From contig BFEA01000190.1 in the NCBI GenBank assembly GCA_003427395.1, positions 2,327,593-2,365,546 of the forward strand: a stretch of 37,954 nt of DNA, read 5' to 3'. The DNA comes from Chara braunii. Taxonomy: Eukaryota > Streptophyta > Charophyceae > Charales > Characeae. Numbering within the stretch: position 1 is the stretch's first letter; each line of letters opens with the position of its first letter. The position numbers and the translations under genes are program-made. The notes below the pieces were generated by a model. It made no database searches. It was not told where the DNA came from and worked only from the letters and a program-made list of their open reading frames with translations. Shown one piece after another: positions 21,831 to 33,358 of this stretch.

Positions 21831-22745
21831 GCAGTATGTTTCAGTTAGTAGAACTACAACGGATATAAAGTTACCAGGATATGTCGAGGGATCAACCCAT
21901 ACAGAGAGTTACATTGATACTATTATCTTGGCAATTGCCCTCCTTATCATGAGGATTGCGGCTCAGTGTTTTTCAGCTATATTAAAGATGAGAATTTTTT
22001 TGGGGGGGGGCATATTGATTCTTCAACTTCAGTTTAGTTGAAACCATTCAGCATCGCATTGGTATTTTTTGCCATGTTCGATCGACTGAGTATGAATACG
22101 TGAATTTTCTTTGGATTGTTTGTGTCGCAGCAACATTGGTTGTCGGCATATTGATTATGTGATAGTACCAAAGACTATTTTTTTGTACATGTGTGTATAC
22201 TTGTTGATGTAAATGTTTTGTTGTAATTAATGTTTTTTGTGAGTTATGTGTAAGGGACAAGGATCACTTATGGGTTTCACACTTGGTTGAAACTGTCCTA
22301 GTCGACCGGCATTCATTTCGTACTTAGAAAATTATCACCCTAGGGAACGACCGACGTCTAGAACTAGTCGACGTTTTAACCACACGTGCCTACGTTGCAA
22401 CAAGCTAGCAGACACCCTCGGCTGACCTACCTTTGCAATTGCATCTAAAAACGTTTGTACGTAGATCCGTAGCTCGGTAGGGATACTCCCTTAAAGGTGG
22501 TGACAACCCTTAGGGAAGGTGAGTTGTGCCCTGCGGGAACCTATTTTATCATAGGGGACTTCGGGATGTACGGCAGGTGCACCCGGCTAGAGCGGCGAGA
22601 GGACAACATCACCACGTTCGTTTCGGCACTTCGCAAGATTGTTTCGACGTTGTCCCCAAGTTGTCTCTTGTTCTGCTTTGTTCTCTCTTGTGTGACATGG
22701 TCGGGAGGGTTTTCACCTTTCAATGCACTCGACAGCACAACCGCC
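21831..22745 (+). repeat. element X, copy E
   Basis: Directly follows copy D in the same orientation. The 5' part (to about 22240) matches copy A and the 3' part (ttggttgaaac to acatggtcgggagggtttt near 22697) matches copies B, D and F. D and E therefore form a tandem pair that share the 3' module but have different 5' modules. Confidence 0.8.
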
Positions 22746-24700
22746 TTCTCCTTATCATTTACCCCTGTATTTACTTATCCTTCGCTCACTCGTCTTATGT
22801 GCTCTTGTTTTTTCTCTACATATGTTTTTTCTCTTTCCTCCCTTCTGTGTGCGTGCGCTTGACATCTTTGTCGGCCTACTCATCACCTATTTTCATTAGC
22901 GCACTGTTGATCATCATTTATCTTGACCACAATCACTGCCAGATACAAACATGCAAGGAAAATAGGCAATGTGGATTGGTGGAAACGAAATTGCAGCGTT
23001 GTATGAAAAACAAGATAACTAGTGCACACACTAAATTCAGATTGCACCACGAGATACACTAAATAAGCACGAGCAAAGTCCTTAAGCCAATTGACAATGC
23101 AAACTCTTTCTTGCCTCTAACATAAATGTTCATCATGTCACTCGCCTGTATGGTGCTCAACACTTAAACTATAATCTGAGAACGCTTATGAACGTAGACA
23201 TTTTTATTGAAACCGGTCATCATAAAGCGCAATAATCCAACGGCGAATGAAGATTCAACTAGGCAAAATTCTCATCACCACCAAGTTAGTGATGTGACAA
23301 TACTTCTATGTCGTGTACTTTCATTCCCTTCTTCCTCTTCTTCTTTTTCTCGTGTCTTTAGCCCAACACGATCTTCATTCCTTGACATGTCAGACCCCAC
23401 GACATCATCTCTTTCATCTCGCTCCCCCGTTTTTCACAACTCTCATTCACATTCTTCGCACTATAAACTCCTCCTGTCATCATATGTTTTGTCCTCCGCG
23501 GTCGTTATTACTTCCACGGTCGTCTCCACGTTTATTTCCCAGTGATCATTCTCGCATCTCCTCTCCCTCTCTTGATCGATCTCGACACGTAGTTGGGACT
23601 TCTCCTCGACTCGATGATCGATCTCCTTGCGCTCTTCTTTCTTTAGCGAGTGTCCCCTCCCTATTCCTCTACAGGGCAATCGTTCGTCATCCCCAGTATT
23701 TTGTTACGCACTTAATTCCTTCATCTTCCCATGCTAGTCTTCTTTATCTTCGTCTGATTTTTTTCCCGTTGTCCGTGAACTTCCTTCGTTCTTATGCCTT
23801 CATAAGTTGTGTTGCCCCCCGATTGCTTGAGCTCACTTATGTCTTAATGTTAGGTCGACCAAAAACAAAATCGCACTATCGAGGAACATAAACGAGATCC
23901 ACTGTGAGAACAAATCTACTTCGTTTTCTTAGGTAAGTTCATTGTACTAACTAAAAATGAATTTCAAGAAAATCGAAAGAAATGCAAATATAAAAAAAAT
24001 CAAAACAGTAAAACATAATTTAAAAAGAATATATATAACTTTTATCTTTCCTTGTTGTGACAGGTATCATGTCTCTGTATTTTTCTGACTTCACACTTAC
24101 GAATCATACAACGTTTGTTGAATTGTGACGTTTTCAGTTGCACTATAAATTTCGATCTTGTCACAATCTTTATCATGTTGTTGAATTTGTCCTACGACTT
24201 ATGACAGATTTATTATATTTTGTGAGAATCGATATGTGAAAATAATGTTAATAATAAAAAAGTAAAAAAAAAATCGATGAAAATAATATTAATAATAAAA
24301 ATAGAAGATAAAAAAACAAAATCTCAAATGAAGTCTAGCAAAATATTACAAAAAAAATGAATTTATCTGCTAATTCAACTCAATCCACCACTACTCTTAT
24401 CTCGACTTCAGTAGGGGCTTTCAAACGAAACAACCTACCTATAACAATTCTTTTTTTTTTATGCACGAGTTTAAAAAAACCTTGTGCTCACATCTTCAAT
24501 ACGACGGGTTTTTACAACTAAGATTAGTTCCTAAATACTAGTATTCTTACTTTATTGTTTCAACGATTGATGTTTCTTTTACCAAACCAAAAGATAGTCC
24601 AGTAGGTTTACATAAGATTTATCATGTAATAGGTTTTGGAATCGAATCTTCAGAGCTATTGGGATAGTTTGTTTTCAGAAGGGTGAAGATCCTAACTTGA
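22746..24700. other. AT-rich unassigned DNA
   Basis: Mostly AT-rich with A tracts and AATAATAAAA stretches around 24240-24310. No recognised gene apart from the charged minus-strand frames listed separately. Confidence 0.4.
23270..23679 (-). pseudogene. charged low-complexity frames, possibly an old gag linker
   Basis: Two adjacent minus-strand frames are rich in Glu, Arg and Lys. The upstream one contains HSLKKEERKEIDHRVEEKSQ and ends at 23461. The next, in another frame, reads through RDERDDVVGSDMSRNEDRV and a KEEEE run. The composition resembles Gag linkers of this genome type. No knuckle or enzyme motif is present, so this is only a suggestion. Confidence 0.25.
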
Positions 24701-24706
24701 ATCCCA

Positions 24707-24890
24707 TCACTACCTGAAATGGAGGCAAGTTGCGTCGCCCACAAATAATTTTGTTTGTACGGACAATCAAACTTTTTAATTGCCTCGGTCATACGGTCGA
24801 GGCTTATAGTAATCCACCCCAGTTATAGACATTAAAAAACCATATATGTCAATTGCTTCAGTTGTAAGCATGAGGCCTATAGTTATTTTA
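24707..24890 (+). mobile_element. possible CACTA-like terminal fragment
   Basis: CACTACCTGAAAT at 24707 resembles CACTA ends of plants (CACTACAAGAAA type). Two diverged copies of ttgcctcggtcatacggtcgagg-like sequence, the first with a GCCTCG/CGAGGC inverted repeat, follow at about 24780 and 24852. Such GCCTCGG subterminal repeats are typical of plant CACTA elements. No matching 3' end or transposase is visible. Confidence 0.35.
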
Positions 24891-25495
24891 ACATGTGTCA
24901 GGGTTACGCTTTCAGTTCACTTGTCCGATCCAACAAGCATATATTTTAACAACCTCACTTGTACAACCTGGGTCTATACTAATTTTAACTATGTTGTGGG
25001 GTTCTTGGTACGTTGGCTTACTGACCCTTAAGTTTACATGTCCATCGCCGTCTCATTGTATGGGTCTTTTTCCACCCAATAGACCTTTGACCTTTTGTTT
25101 TCGAAGGGTTTTTAATATTTTTTACATTTTTTTGTTTAATTCACATTGTGCCAAGGCACGTTGTCGAGCGCATCGGTCTCGTATGGGGACCCTCTCAACC
25201 GCGTCACATATGATTTAGAAGGGCTTTGAACTGAGCGGTACAACTCCAGGTGGTTGTGTCAACCATATCTCTCAAGAGCCCCTTTGATAGGATAACTTGA
25301 AGGTCACACGGGGTACAACTGACCTCCACCTGTAGCAGTTTTCACCGTGCCGCCAGTGGGTGTATCCCCTGTCGTGCTACAAAACCATGTGCAAAAGTTT
25401 GTCGAGTGCAATGATCACAGAGGTGGCTCAACTGAGGTCATTTTTCGTTCGTTGTAGCAAAGGGGGTACGCACAGTTAATGTCTTAATTAAACCC
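24891..25495. other. unassigned DNA
   Basis: No gene can be supported. The stretch at 25445-25490 shares GTTCGTTGTAGCA and GGGGGTACGCA with the minus strand at 4685-4730. Confidence 0.35.
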
Positions 25496-25693
25496 ATGCG
25501 TGAATCATCGCTTGGGGCGATGATTTCAAAATTGGGTCAGTATTTCAACAGTTCGTGGGCAACAAACAAGCGTTCGTTTTCTGCGATGCCTTGCCTTGTT
25601 GGCAGGGTGGAGGGAAATGAACTACAACTTCTTATTCTTAAGGTTTGGGATGCAATTGCGACTAGATTCAGCGTCGAGGTAAGTTTGTTTTTA
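25496..25693 (+). CDS. possible exon ending at a good splice donor
   Basis: The open frame contains MPCLVGRVEGNELQLLILKV, a protein-like amphipathic stretch, and is followed at about 25678 by GAG|GTAAGT, the consensus plant 5' splice site, then a T-rich sequence. No family is recognised and no neighbouring exon is found. Could equally be a chance frame in a repeat. Confidence 0.25.
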
Positions 25694-25699
25694 TTATTA

Positions 25700-26425
25700 T
25701 TTTTTAATTTTCAACCTCTCTCGTGATCCAACGAGTTGGGGGATGAACTGGTTGCAGCAACATAGAGGACTAAAAAAACGGGTTCAACATAGCCAAGTAG
25801 GTAGCTAGGTCTATGCATCAAAAGTGAGAGTGTATGTGTGCAGAGTGACGAGGAAATGACCCAATGCAGACATTTCCCTAATGCAAGTGTACTGTAAAAA
25901 AGGTTGGGCATCTTAAGTCTCAAATGACTCTGGCTCTCTTGAGAATGTTTGACAATCTGCGAACCTTGATCTTATCTTAGATGAAGGGCTCAGATTGTAC
26001 CAGCGAATTTACTTGTGGGCCAAGATGGTGCCCACACTCATCAATGAAAGTATAAAAGGGTAGCAATATAACTAGCAGCCTCTCATTCGAAGTGGTGTTG
26101 CCCACCCACACACTCATTTGAGTGTTAGTTGGCTGCTGCGTCACTTGGAGAGAGAAACTACTGGAGGAGCTGGTGGAGGATAATGAGTTTGGTGTTGGTG
26201 GAGTAGAAGGTATGTAAGAAGAGGCTGGAGGAGGAGCCACGGCAGGGGCCACTCTGCCCCACCCTTAGGCTGGTACTATAACTGTGGGGCCCTCCCTGGA
26301 ACCATCTTGTAGAACTAGTAGGGCTCCGAACCAAGCTCCGAAAGTGACCTTTGGACCTAGATTTTCCAGGTCCAAGGTTTTATTTTTTTACAACATTTCT
26401 TGTGGACGTACGACAGACTACACCC
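25700..26425. other. unassigned DNA
   Basis: No supportable gene or repeat. A short proline/serine-rich minus-strand frame (26252-25977) is composition-driven. Confidence 0.35.
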
Positions 26426-26605
26426 TCATTTTGAGGGGGAGATACTGCTGAGTTTTTGGCACGTCGTCGACACGATTTTATGGGGATATATTGTCGATTA
26501 TTTTGCACCGACGCAAACATTTCAAGAGGAGATGCTGCCAAATTGCTGGCATGAGGGTTGCAAGGCATTTTAAGGGGCTATGTTGTCAAAAGTCTTTGGC
26601 GGCGG
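26426..26605 (+). repeat. 45-bp minisatellite, four units
   Basis: Cores gagatactgctgagtttttgg, gatatattgtcgattatttt, gagatgctgccaaattgctgg and gctatgttgtcaaaagtctt start near 26440, 26485, 26530 and 26576, giving 45-46 bp spacing. The consensus TGCTGCCgAATTtTtGGCA matches the hairpin cores at 2.8, 4.8 and 7.7 kb. Confidence 0.65.
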
Positions 26606-26912
26606 TGAAGCACTCTAAGTGAAGGTGTCCAAAAACAAATTGCCACGAGGCGAGCCATGGTGTCAGGGAGGGTGTCATAATTTTTTTCTTGCTAGCAGGG
26701 GCGCAGCGCTACTAGGAGCACTCCGCCCCGGCAGCATCAATCATCAATCAAAGTCACCGCCACGGAGAGGAGCCGCGCGCGCCGGATAACTGCACGCAGT
26801 AAGGAAAATAGCGCGTGCGCGCGCTCGACGACTGCGCGTGATTGCGCGCGCGCCCTGAGCTGAAAATTGGACCACTGGTGGTCTACGCTGAGGAGCTGAG
26901 GTGGCCCAAATT
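26606..26912. other. CpG-rich unassigned DNA
   Basis: Locally very CpG-rich (for example gcgcgtgcgcgcgctcgacg at 26811) compared with AT-rich surroundings. No gene is read. Confidence 0.4.
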
Positions 26913-27197
26913 TCAGACCAAGCGTTCCAACGGATCATGAGATATCGAAGTTCTAGGGCGCGCCATGAAATTCGAGCGTGGCGGGCGATGAGGACGACGG
27001 GGGGATGGAATGGCATCTAACAACCTCAACACCTGCTGTTTCCTGACTTTTGAAAGCAGGTCTACTGCCATCTCTCTACTTTGCGCTTCAAACGAGCGAG
27101 AAAAAGAAGAGTACAGTGTGTCCCGTGGAGTGGGAGGAGGATTGTCGGGGGATAGTGAGTGGGAGGGCTTCGAGGAAGAGAATCCAAGTTTCGTCAA
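26913..27197 (-). CDS. hypothetical frame next to the CpG-rich patch
   Basis: A 94-residue frame with an internal Met in fair context (gagagATGGCAG) starting MAVDLLSKVRKQQVLRLLDA. I recognise no domain. The CpG-rich surroundings and plausible amphipathic helix make a first exon possible. Overlapping plus-strand frames of similar length weaken the case. Confidence 0.2.
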   Translation of the reverse strand: MTKLGFSSSKPSHSLSPDNPPPTPRDTLYSSFSRSFEAQSREMAVDLLSKVRKQQVLRLLDAIPSPRRPHRPPRSNFMARPRTSISHDPLERLV

Positions 27198-27269
27198 GTG
27201 CTTATTACAAGGGGGAGGCTTCTACTCGAATGATCGTCATTCTTTCTGCTTCATCTACATTGCATCTAC

Positions 27270-27886
27270 AGGGCATATCATCATCGTATCATCAGCTTCA
27301 GCAGTGGCAGTATTGTCATCATTATAATTATCACCATGATCATCATCATCAGTAATGAGATTAGTCATCATCGTCGTCATCATCAACAGCATCATCATCA
27401 CCATCATCTTCATGTTCAACATCAAGGTGGAAAGAACGTGGCAGCGGGAGTGCTGGGCAACAAAAGGATAGAGAGAAGCAACAACATCAGTATCAGTATT
27501 ATCAGCAGCAACATTTCTGACATCACCATCATCATTATGTGCATCTTTATTGGTGAGTCATCATCAGCTTCATCATCAGCTTCATCATCGTCATCATAAT
27601 CATCATCATCATCATCATCATCATCTGTATCATCATCATCAGTATCATCATCAGCATCATCATCATCATCCTTATCTTCATCATCATCGTCAGCATAACT
27701 GACATACCATCATCATCATCATTATCAATATGAGCATCTTCATTGGTGCGTCATTATCATATTCATCTTCATCATCATCACCATCATCATCAGCAGCAGC
27801 AACAACATTATCGATATCATCATAATCATCATCATGAGTATCATCATTGATTAATCTTTATCATCATCATCATCATCATCATCTTT

Positions 27887-27925
<39 letters not shown>

Positions 27926-27945
27926 TTTATCGATAACTTTTTGTT
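27270..27945 (+). repeat. (CAT)n/(TCA)n trinucleotide arrays
   Basis: Imperfect TCATCA arrays with interruptions fill most of this stretch, with pure runs at about 27842-27930. The poly-His/Ser frames across it are translation of the repeat. Another short run is at 28681-28705. The adjoining 410-bp repeats end in related sequence, so the arrays may have grown from retroposon tails. Confidence 0.92.
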
Positions 27946-28024
27946 ATCAGTAGAGTTTGCTCTTCAAGGCTTCGTATCGCTTTTCGTATCATCATCATCA
28001 TTCCCGTTATCATTATTTTTAGGG

Positions 28025-28265
28025 TGCTATCCTTCGCCTCCAACAAAATCGAAGAGGAATTACAATTTGGTGAGAGGGTAGGGGAGAGCCCTGCCCAGCA
28101 GGGGTTTCATTAGGAGGGAGGTGGAATCCTGGAGGGGGTATGGGCAGATTGTGAGGAATACTCTTTTCTGGGGCTGGGCATAAAATCCCAGCGGGGGCAG
28201 ATTAGAGTAAAGGGATAGATACGGTAATGGAGAGAATGGAGGTGTGCTGTAATTTTTGGCTATCA
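28025..28265. other. G-rich unassigned sequence
   Basis: Purine-rich, with ggggtatgggcag-type sequence. It resembles neither 410-bp repeat copy. No gene is supported. Confidence 0.35.
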
Positions 28266-28272
28266 TCATCTC

Positions 28273-28680
28273 ATTATTGTTATATTAAGCTTTTTGGTGT
28301 TCAGAAATTTTGGTTGCATCTCGTATTCTTCCACATCCGGGATATAGGTCTACAGAGATGGTTCAACCTGGACTGATGTCTTCTGAGTTGCTCTGTTCTG
28401 AGCCATTGGTTTGTCGATGCCAGAACGACGCTGGCCGGAGCTGGGGCGTTGCCCTGTAACCTGTAAATAGCAGGCGTGTGAGGCCTTGTAGAGAGATATG
28501 GGGTTTGCTGAGGGTGGAAGGCATTCCAGTGGTGAACCGGGGGGGGTTGAAAGGAGGCGAGAAAATATCAGCCATGGTTGATGTTGGTCAGGTTGTTTCT
28601 GTCTCTGTAGTATAGTGTCCTGGTACAGGGAGGGCTGGGAGTTGTACTGGGATTTGGAGACCAGAATAGCTGATATAGCA
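28273..28680 (-). repeat. SINE-like 410-bp repeat, copy 1
   Basis: Shares both ends and the full interior with copy 2: minus-strand start tgctatatcagctattctgg and minus-strand end aagcttaatataacaataat, followed by TGATGATG-type sequence. Same start, same end and a simple-sequence tail suggest a short retroposon. I see no clear tRNA A/B boxes. The minus-strand frame (28575-28363) has peptide similarity to copy 2. Confidence 0.7.
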
Positions 28681-28725
28681 TCGTCATCATCATCATCATC
28701 ATCACACCATTAGTTTCATCATCTG

Positions 28726-29136
28726 ATTATTGTTATATTAAGCTTTTTAGTGTTTTGAAGCTTTGGCAGCATCTAGTATTCTTCCACATTCGGGATATAC
28801 TAGGACTTCAGAGATGGTTGAACCTGGACTGATTTCAACTGAGTTGCTCTGTTCTATGCCCTTGGTTTGCCGATGCCAGAACGATGTTGGCCGGAGCTGG
28901 GGCGTTGCCCTGTAACATGTTAATAGCAGGAGCGTGAGGCCTTGTAGAGAGATCTGGGGTTTGCTGAGGGTGGAAGGCAGTCTAGTGGTGAACCGGGGGG
29001 GGCTGCAATGAAGCGAGAAGAGATCAGTTATGGTTGACAATTAGTTAGGTGCTCTTGTCTTTGAGGTACAGTGTTCTAGTATAGGGAGGGCTGGGAGTTG
29101 TTCTAGGATTAGGAGGCCAGAATAACTGATATAGCA
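28726..29136 (-). repeat. SINE-like 410-bp repeat, copy 2
   Basis: Offset 453 bp from copy 1 and mostly alignable without large gaps. The minus-strand frame 29040-28747 shares RATPQLRP, SFWHRQT and EQSNS with copy 1. Copies are separated by a short (TCA)n run. It may be a LINE 3' end instead of a SINE. Confidence 0.7.
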
Positions 29137-29699
29137 TATTTTTTTTTAATTTTTTATATTTTTGAATTATCATTCTCATTAGCATCATTAATCAGTTTCA
29201 TTAGTATCATCATGGTCATCATTAGCGGTTTTCGTATGTTCATTCCGGGCAGACTGTGAGGACCCCGACCTCAATCTTATTATTGGTAATATCAGCCTTG
29301 GGCACTGGGCCCGGTTAAAAGAAAGAAAAAAAATTGTTACGAGGCACCTCTTTCCTTTTGATGTGGTGTGGTGAAAGTGTGGTTGGATGTCAACGGGACT
29401 GTGGGTCACTAATTGCGAGGCGATATTGGTATGCATAATGCGGTGGTAGGGAAATTAATTTGTCTATAAGGCTGATATGCACACAGCGGCAAGGGGATTA
29501 TTGTACCCGGTTATGATTTAAAGAGAAATGCAACTAAAATTTTATAGTGGCATACACCCTTTCTTTTGTGGTGTGGTGGAGGTGCCGTCGGACATCCTGT
29601 GAGCTAGGTTTATACTTAAGTCCTCGTTTGACTATTTTGAAGGGCGTTTTTGGTCTGTGGCAAACGACGACGTGTAATTTTATTTTTTAGGTAACAATT
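29137..29699. other. unassigned DNA
   Basis: AT-rich with a T9 tract. The phrase tttgatgtggtgtggtg near 29356 recurs as ttttgtggtgtggtgg near 29564, hinting at an old ~200-bp duplication. No gene. Confidence 0.35.
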
Positions 29700-31770
29700 T
29701 TAAGACTGGTGGTGTACTTGGGACGATCTCTGGAGCATTGTGGTGCAGTTGGGACTGCGTTGGAACACTGGAACCACCTAGGACTCACTTTGGGACCGTC
29801 ATCATCGAGGGTTATCCCATTTTAGTTTGCTTCGTTGGACTTGGTTGCTTTGCAGTCTGTCCTAGATCGCTTGAGGGAAAAGCATAATGTTGGATGACTA
29901 CGACTAAAGGATTTTCGAATCATACATACTTGGTGTCCACAACGTTTATTATTGCACTTGATTCAGACGTTACCTCACTTTCTTGAGTGAGGTAGTTCAC
30001 ACTTCACTTAAGGTCAATATATGTCTCAGACTCTCTTTATAACCATGTGAACCCACACTTGCTTGACACTGTATGTTATCTGAAAAGATCAAGGAAAAAC
30101 GTATTCTGGTGGGAATGGAAAGGTCTGACTCAAGGACGTGGACTATGGTATTTTTCTTGGTTTGATGAATATGCAGGCGTGAAAAGTGATTAAATGGAAG
30201 TGAATCTATCTGCATGGTTTTGATATTATGAAATTATAACCTCTCATTGTCTGACTTTTTTGTTTGTTTTGAAAAACGAAGCGTGATGTAAATTGGATTG
30301 AAAAAATAATATTTCAATGAATCTTTTCAATAACAAAGTGAAAAAAAATTAGTCAGAACTTTGTTTTACCATAAGGAAACTTGTTCTAACCGAAACGACT
30401 TGTCTTTGTATGTATGTCAAAACGATTTTCATTTTCTACCTCTTTTAACTCTATTTTGTCTAAGTTACTTTTGAGAAGGACGAAGGGATGAACAATTTCA
30501 CTCGAAGTCTTAGAGTTCACTCATTCTCTAGGTGGTTCGTATGCTTTAGGAGTTGACTTTATTAACGACCCAGAGTGGACAATTTTCACGGGGGCGTACT
30601 CTGTCGATTTAGAGGAGACAACACAAATTCAAAAATTTGAATCTTCTGCTTGGTCGAGTAGGAGGGGTAACCCAGACCACTTCCTAGAGAGTTTGATGCA
30701 TGGCGACTAAGAAGGGATGTTGACTCTCCCCTAATCAAGAGCAGGAGGAGGTTGCCTTAACAACCCTACTGATGTTGGTCTTAGGTGCCACCACCGAAAG
30801 GGAGACCGTTGTCTTAAGAAACCCAGTCTGATGAAAATTGGTAGGTGGATGCACAAAGTCATCACTCTTGTAGATGAGGTTCGTGCCATAAGAAATGTGG
30901 ACCCGGGGTAGATAAATTAGGTGACGACGTTATTTGGGAAAAGACAACGACTATGACAATGCTTCGAATGTTCTTATGATGAAGATGGGTACTTCATCAT
31001 TTGTTGAACAAAAAGAACCATTACCCAAACTAACTAAAACTTAGGTGTCCTCAGTTAATATAGGAATGAAATTGACAACTTTGGCGATGCAACTCATCAA
31101 GTCAAAACTGAGATGAGTCAACTACCTTGTCAGTTTAATCGGGATTGTCCTATAAGTCCAACAATTTCGTTGGCTTAATTTATGTAGTACTGAACTGAAT
31201 CCGACCGAGATATGATATTTGAATACTTACAGTCATCCTTTTAGCTCTCGCGTCAAATTGGATTCACGACTATTGGGTTTGTCATACAGATTATATTATA
31301 CTACGCAAGGTTTCCTATCGGCTACGGTCGATTCGATCTGATAGAGTTATGTTCAAATATTACGATAATCATTTGCGGATTTCACGCTTGGTTGAAACCG
31401 TACTAGTCGACTGACGCCCGCCAGATCATGACCTACCTCTACGATTGCATGTAAAAGGGTCAGTAGTTGGTAAGGATACGTCCCTGAGAGTGGTGACAGA
31501 CCTTTAGTGAAGGTAAGTTGTGCCTCGTGAAAACTTGCCCTGTCACAGGGGTCGGCGAGATGTAAGATTGACGCACCCGACTAAAGCGGAGAGGTGGCAA
31601 CACAACCCCGTCCGTCTCAGTGGTTCGCGAGATTACTTACACGTTGTTTCAAAGTTGTCTCTTGGTTTCATCACTTATGTGTGACGTGGTCGGGAGGGCT
31701 CTCGCCTTTTGCGAAAAAGGCTGGAGTCGATGCATTCAACGCCGCATAACGGATGTCGTCCTCCTAAGAA
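29700..31770 (+). repeat. element X, copy F (long, inverted relative to copy B)
   Basis: Its left part (29700-30230) matches the minus strand of 6450-7110, including the reverse of ctcactcaagaaag and gtgggttcaca. The right part (30500-31770) matches the minus strand of 4700-6100, including gacccagagtg at 30568, cacttcctagag at 30677, tttcacgcttggttgaaac at 31380 and gacgtggtcgggagggctctc at 31682. No encoded protein is recognised. Confidence 0.75.
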
Positions 31771-31799
31771 ACGCCGCGTATAGAGGCACGAACGAGGAA

Positions 31800-32461
31800 G
31801 TGTTGGCGACATCGTGACTGGTGGCGGTTAAACCACCAGTACACAACCCCAACCCTTCTGAAAATTGAACTTATCGCCACACAAAAAATTCCTTGAGGGT
31901 ACACTCAGACCAGCACCGGAAGGACGACATAACTGGGATGTATATGACCGTTATTGTGTCCATCTTGAGCAAAATACGTTAGTGTGAGTTTTTTTTTTTC
32001 TTCCCCTTAGTCTTTTCTCGTCTTCACAGTTGTTGAGTGGCCCCGCAAGCCCAATAACTCTTTGAAACCACCTGTGTTTGACCCACAAATTTGCTCAGAT
32101 ACACGGGCTAACTTTATGGAGAGTATGGCTGCCATGGCACATGAGTGAAAACAACAGGCTCCTTTTTATTCCATCTGAAGGCAGCAGGTCCATCAGTTCA
32201 GTTCTATAGTGGCCGGTGCCGGTACCACCCTTAATTTTCCAAGCGGCGCTACCGGTCACTTTGAATCTCGACAAAATTCAAATTTAGGCTCGTACATTTA
32301 GCCTTGGGTGCACTGGTGGAATATATTTTTTCCCCCTACTGCTGCCAATAGGGCCCCATTGTTTTTTCTCACTGGGCCAGACTCGGAAATTACAGCCCTA
32401 AGGCTGCGGTGTAGTGGGCTCTTATGTTTGTGCTCGCAGCGCAAAGGCTAAAAAGGGACAC

Positions 32462-32465
<4 letters not shown>
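31800..32465. other. unassigned DNA
   Basis: No gene or repeat that I can support, apart from a T tract near 31990. Confidence 0.4.

Positions 32466-32521
<56 letters not shown>
32466..32521 (+). repeat. (CT)28 microsatellite
   Basis: Uninterrupted CT dinucleotides. Confidence 0.98.
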
Positions 32522-32524
<3 letters not shown>

Positions 32525-32525
<1 letters not shown>

Positions 32526-32668
32526 CTTTCTCAAGGGAAAGAAAAACAAAGAAACATAGGCCCTTAGGGCTGCATTCCCCGCAACTCCCCCTCCACCTTC
32601 CCCCGTCTTTCTCAAGGGAAAAAAAACAAAGAAACATAGCCCCTTAGGGTTGTGTTCCCCGCACCTGC
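32525..32668 (+). repeat. 81-bp tandem duplication
   Basis: tctttctcaagggaaa..acaaagaaacatag at 32525 recurs at 32606, and both continue into cccttaggg and ttccccgca. The two units differ by a few substitutions and a short A-run change. Confidence 0.85.
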
Positions 32669-33070
32669 AGCTGCCCATTACCCGTGCAGTACCTCGTTCA
32701 GAAGCATCAGTCCATTGGGGGGCAGTATCACCTGCTCACCTTTCCCGCACCTTGGGCCTTGCTGCACTACAGTAGACTCTTGAAAATTTTCAGGAGTCCA
32801 TCGAGAGCTGTCAGGACCTGGAATTGCCTGAAATTAATGTCATTGCCGCACTTACACTTGACTCTTACAACACTAAACGCCGGTGTGACCCTGGTTTATC
32901 TGCAGCGGTAGGATGCCTACTCTCGAAATTTCACTTCTCGCGAAGGGTCCTTGCGACCTCCCTTGAAGAAAATGGACTTGCAGGCAGATACACTTGAAAC
33001 GTGAAGAGTTCACATGGGCCTGGATTTCTGACGACACTTAAAATATGTTTTCCAGAGTTCTGTTCGATAG
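32669..33070. other. unassigned DNA
   Basis: No supportable feature. ctctcgaaatt at 32915 resembles the MITE termini that follow, so a degraded MITE is possible. Confidence 0.35.
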
Positions 33071-33073
33071 TAA

Positions 33074-33195
33074 GGGCAGCGCCACACCACTCTCGAAATG
33101 TGCAAAATGAAAATGAACTTCCCAGTAGAACATGGCCAGATGCACCTGCCACATTTTTGTCCTTTCCACGTTTGGAGAGTGGTGTGGCGAGGCCC
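33074..33195. mobile_element. Tourist-like MITE, 122 bp
   Basis: Ends GGGCAGCGCCACACCACTCT and, in reverse, GGGCCTCGCCACACCACTCT, flanked by TAA on both sides (33071-33073, 33196-33198). A 3-bp TAA/TTA duplication is typical of PIF/Harbinger-derived MITEs. Non-coding. Confidence 0.8.
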
Positions 33196-33358
33196 TAAGT
33201 GCGGCCATGAGGCACTCTTGCCGTTTTTTCGAGTGCGTCTGATAGATCTTGAAACATTTTTCACGCCACAGGGCCAAGAGTTTAAGGCGTGATTTCCCAA
33301 TTAACTTCATACTTACCTGGCCGGGGCGTATCCGTGATCAGAAAGGTGGACGGCCTAA

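Noticed and set aside
27336-27599. Histidine/serine-rich frame as a metal-binding protein
   Set aside because: It is a (CAT)n array read in one frame. Other frames are equally repetitive.
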